A DNA stretch of 64,000 nucleotides. It comes from Arcobacter sp. (GTDB lineage: Bacteria; Campylobacterota; Campylobacteria; Campylobacterales; Arcobacteraceae). Both the position numbers and the translations under genes were made by a program. Of the stretch, positions 63,679 through 64,000 are shown piece by piece. Under the pieces are notes generated by a model, which was not told where the DNA came from, ran no database searches, and worked only from the letters and a program-made list of their open reading frames with translations. The stretch covers positions 62,001-126,000 of the forward strand of contig JAIFNA010000011.1 of assembly GCA_020048055.1 (NCBI GenBank), given 5' to 3'. The first letter of the stretch is position 1; every line of letters starts with the position of its first letter.

Positions 63679-64000
63679 ATGAAATTAGTTGTTGGAATAA
63701 CTGGGGCTAGTGGAGTTGGTTTGGGATTAAAATTCCTAAAACTTTTGCCAAGTGATGTTGAAGTTTATTGTGTCATATCAAATTCGGCGAAAATCGCTTT
63801 GAAATATGAACAAAATATAGCTATGCCAAATAGCTCAAATTTTTTATTTTATGATGATGATAGTATCGGTGCTTGTATCGCTTCTGGTTCTTTTAAGACA
63901 GACGCTATGATAATTTTGCCTTGCAGTATGAATACTCTGGCAAAAATTTCGGTTGGTATCGCAGACACACTCATTACTAGAGCCTTTAGTGTTGCACTAA
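63679..64000 (+). CDS. ubiX: Flavin prenyltransferase UbiX (partial, 3' end outside window)
   Basis: Makes the prenylated flavin cofactor used by UbiD-type decarboxylases. From ATG 63679 (AAGGA upstream) the 107 visible codons read MKLVVGITGASGVGLGLKFL, with the flavin-binding GITGASG motif at 6-12, SNSAKIALKYE in the middle, and the start of the conserved block GSFKTDAMIILPCSMNTLAKIS. About half of the usual ~190 residues are inside the window. Confidence 0.92.
   Translation, partial: MKLVVGITGASGVGLGLKFLKLLPSDVEVYCVISNSAKIALKYEQNIAMPNSSNFLFYDDDSIGACIASGSFKTDAMIILPCSMNTLAKISVGIADTLITRAFSVAL

Noticed and set aside
1-64000. tRNA, rRNA, CRISPR array, prophage or intact insertion sequence
   Set aside because: Scanning the gaps showed no cloverleaf-like GGTTCGA/CCA pattern, no regularly spaced repeats and no transposase or phage structural genes.

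Overview
The window is strongly AT-rich and almost fully coding. It comes from a member of the Campylobacterota (former Epsilonproteobacteria). The strongest marker is hobA, a DnaA-binding replication protein known only from that phylum, in the order rppH-lysC-hobA-holB-folP. Monomeric isocitrate dehydrogenase, a two-subunit class I fumarase, sulfide:quinone reductase and an assimilatory nitrate cluster suggest a free-living sulfur-oxidising relative (Sulfurimonas, Sulfurovum or Arcobacter type) rather than an animal-associated Campylobacter or Helicobacter. The species cannot be named from the sequence alone.

Layout. 1-4907 (minus): dnaX (cut by the window edge), murI, rho, hemW. 4965-10034 (plus): rppH, lysC, hobA, holB, folP and a MORN-like repeat protein. 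10095-12993 (minus): secreted msrB/msrA, two pseudopilins, proC and a membrane protein. 13053-15860: uvrA. 15885-18414 (minus): sulfide:quinone reductase, a small partner ORF, and a membrane protein carrying a peptide-deformylase fold without its catalytic residues. 18613-22329: a short KdpD/KdpE-like two-component system fused by overlaps to a Ktr/Trk potassium channel. 22326-25722 (minus): ybiT-hemB-aroE. 25815-29062: a TIGR02757 protein, then eno, an FtsB-like protein and an AMIN protein. 29118-34746 (minus): an exonuclease and the TCA block fumB-fumA-mdh-idh. 34911-40937: mltG head-to-head with a giant AsmA-like protein, then dnaB. 41037-46939: a large 5'-nucleotidase-type lipoprotein with PhoB-like upstream repeats, then a DUF898/M48 pair. 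47039-50988: AEC carrier, iron alcohol dehydrogenase, a decayed and repeat-bearing stretch, a TIGR03643 protein and UV-damage endonuclease. 51298-59286: a complete nitrate-assimilation island (nasA divergent from nrtABD-cysG-nirA). 59287-59961: a non-coding, probably decayed gap. 59962-64000: uvrC, alr, a serine recombinase lacking its catalytic serine, and the start of ubiX.

How the genes work together. Most of the window is housekeeping: replication (DnaX, HolB, DnaB, HobA), repair (UvrA, UvrC, UvsE), cell wall (MurI, Alr, MltG), haem and siroheme, and central carbon. The accessory parts are sulfide oxidation, nitrate assimilation and potassium uptake. The nitrate island runs from nitrate import (NrtABD) through nitrate reductase (NasA) and siroheme synthesis (CysG) to ferredoxin nitrite reductase (NirA), with overlapping palindromes in the divergent promoter region. 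The items most worth follow-up are the deformylase-like membrane pseudoenzyme, the 54-residue ORF behind sqr, the antisense overlap of mltG with the AsmA-like gene, the 11-bp phased repeats before the lipoprotein gene, the palindromes of the nitrate island and the catalytically altered recombinase. No rRNA, tRNA, CRISPR array or intact insertion sequence was seen.
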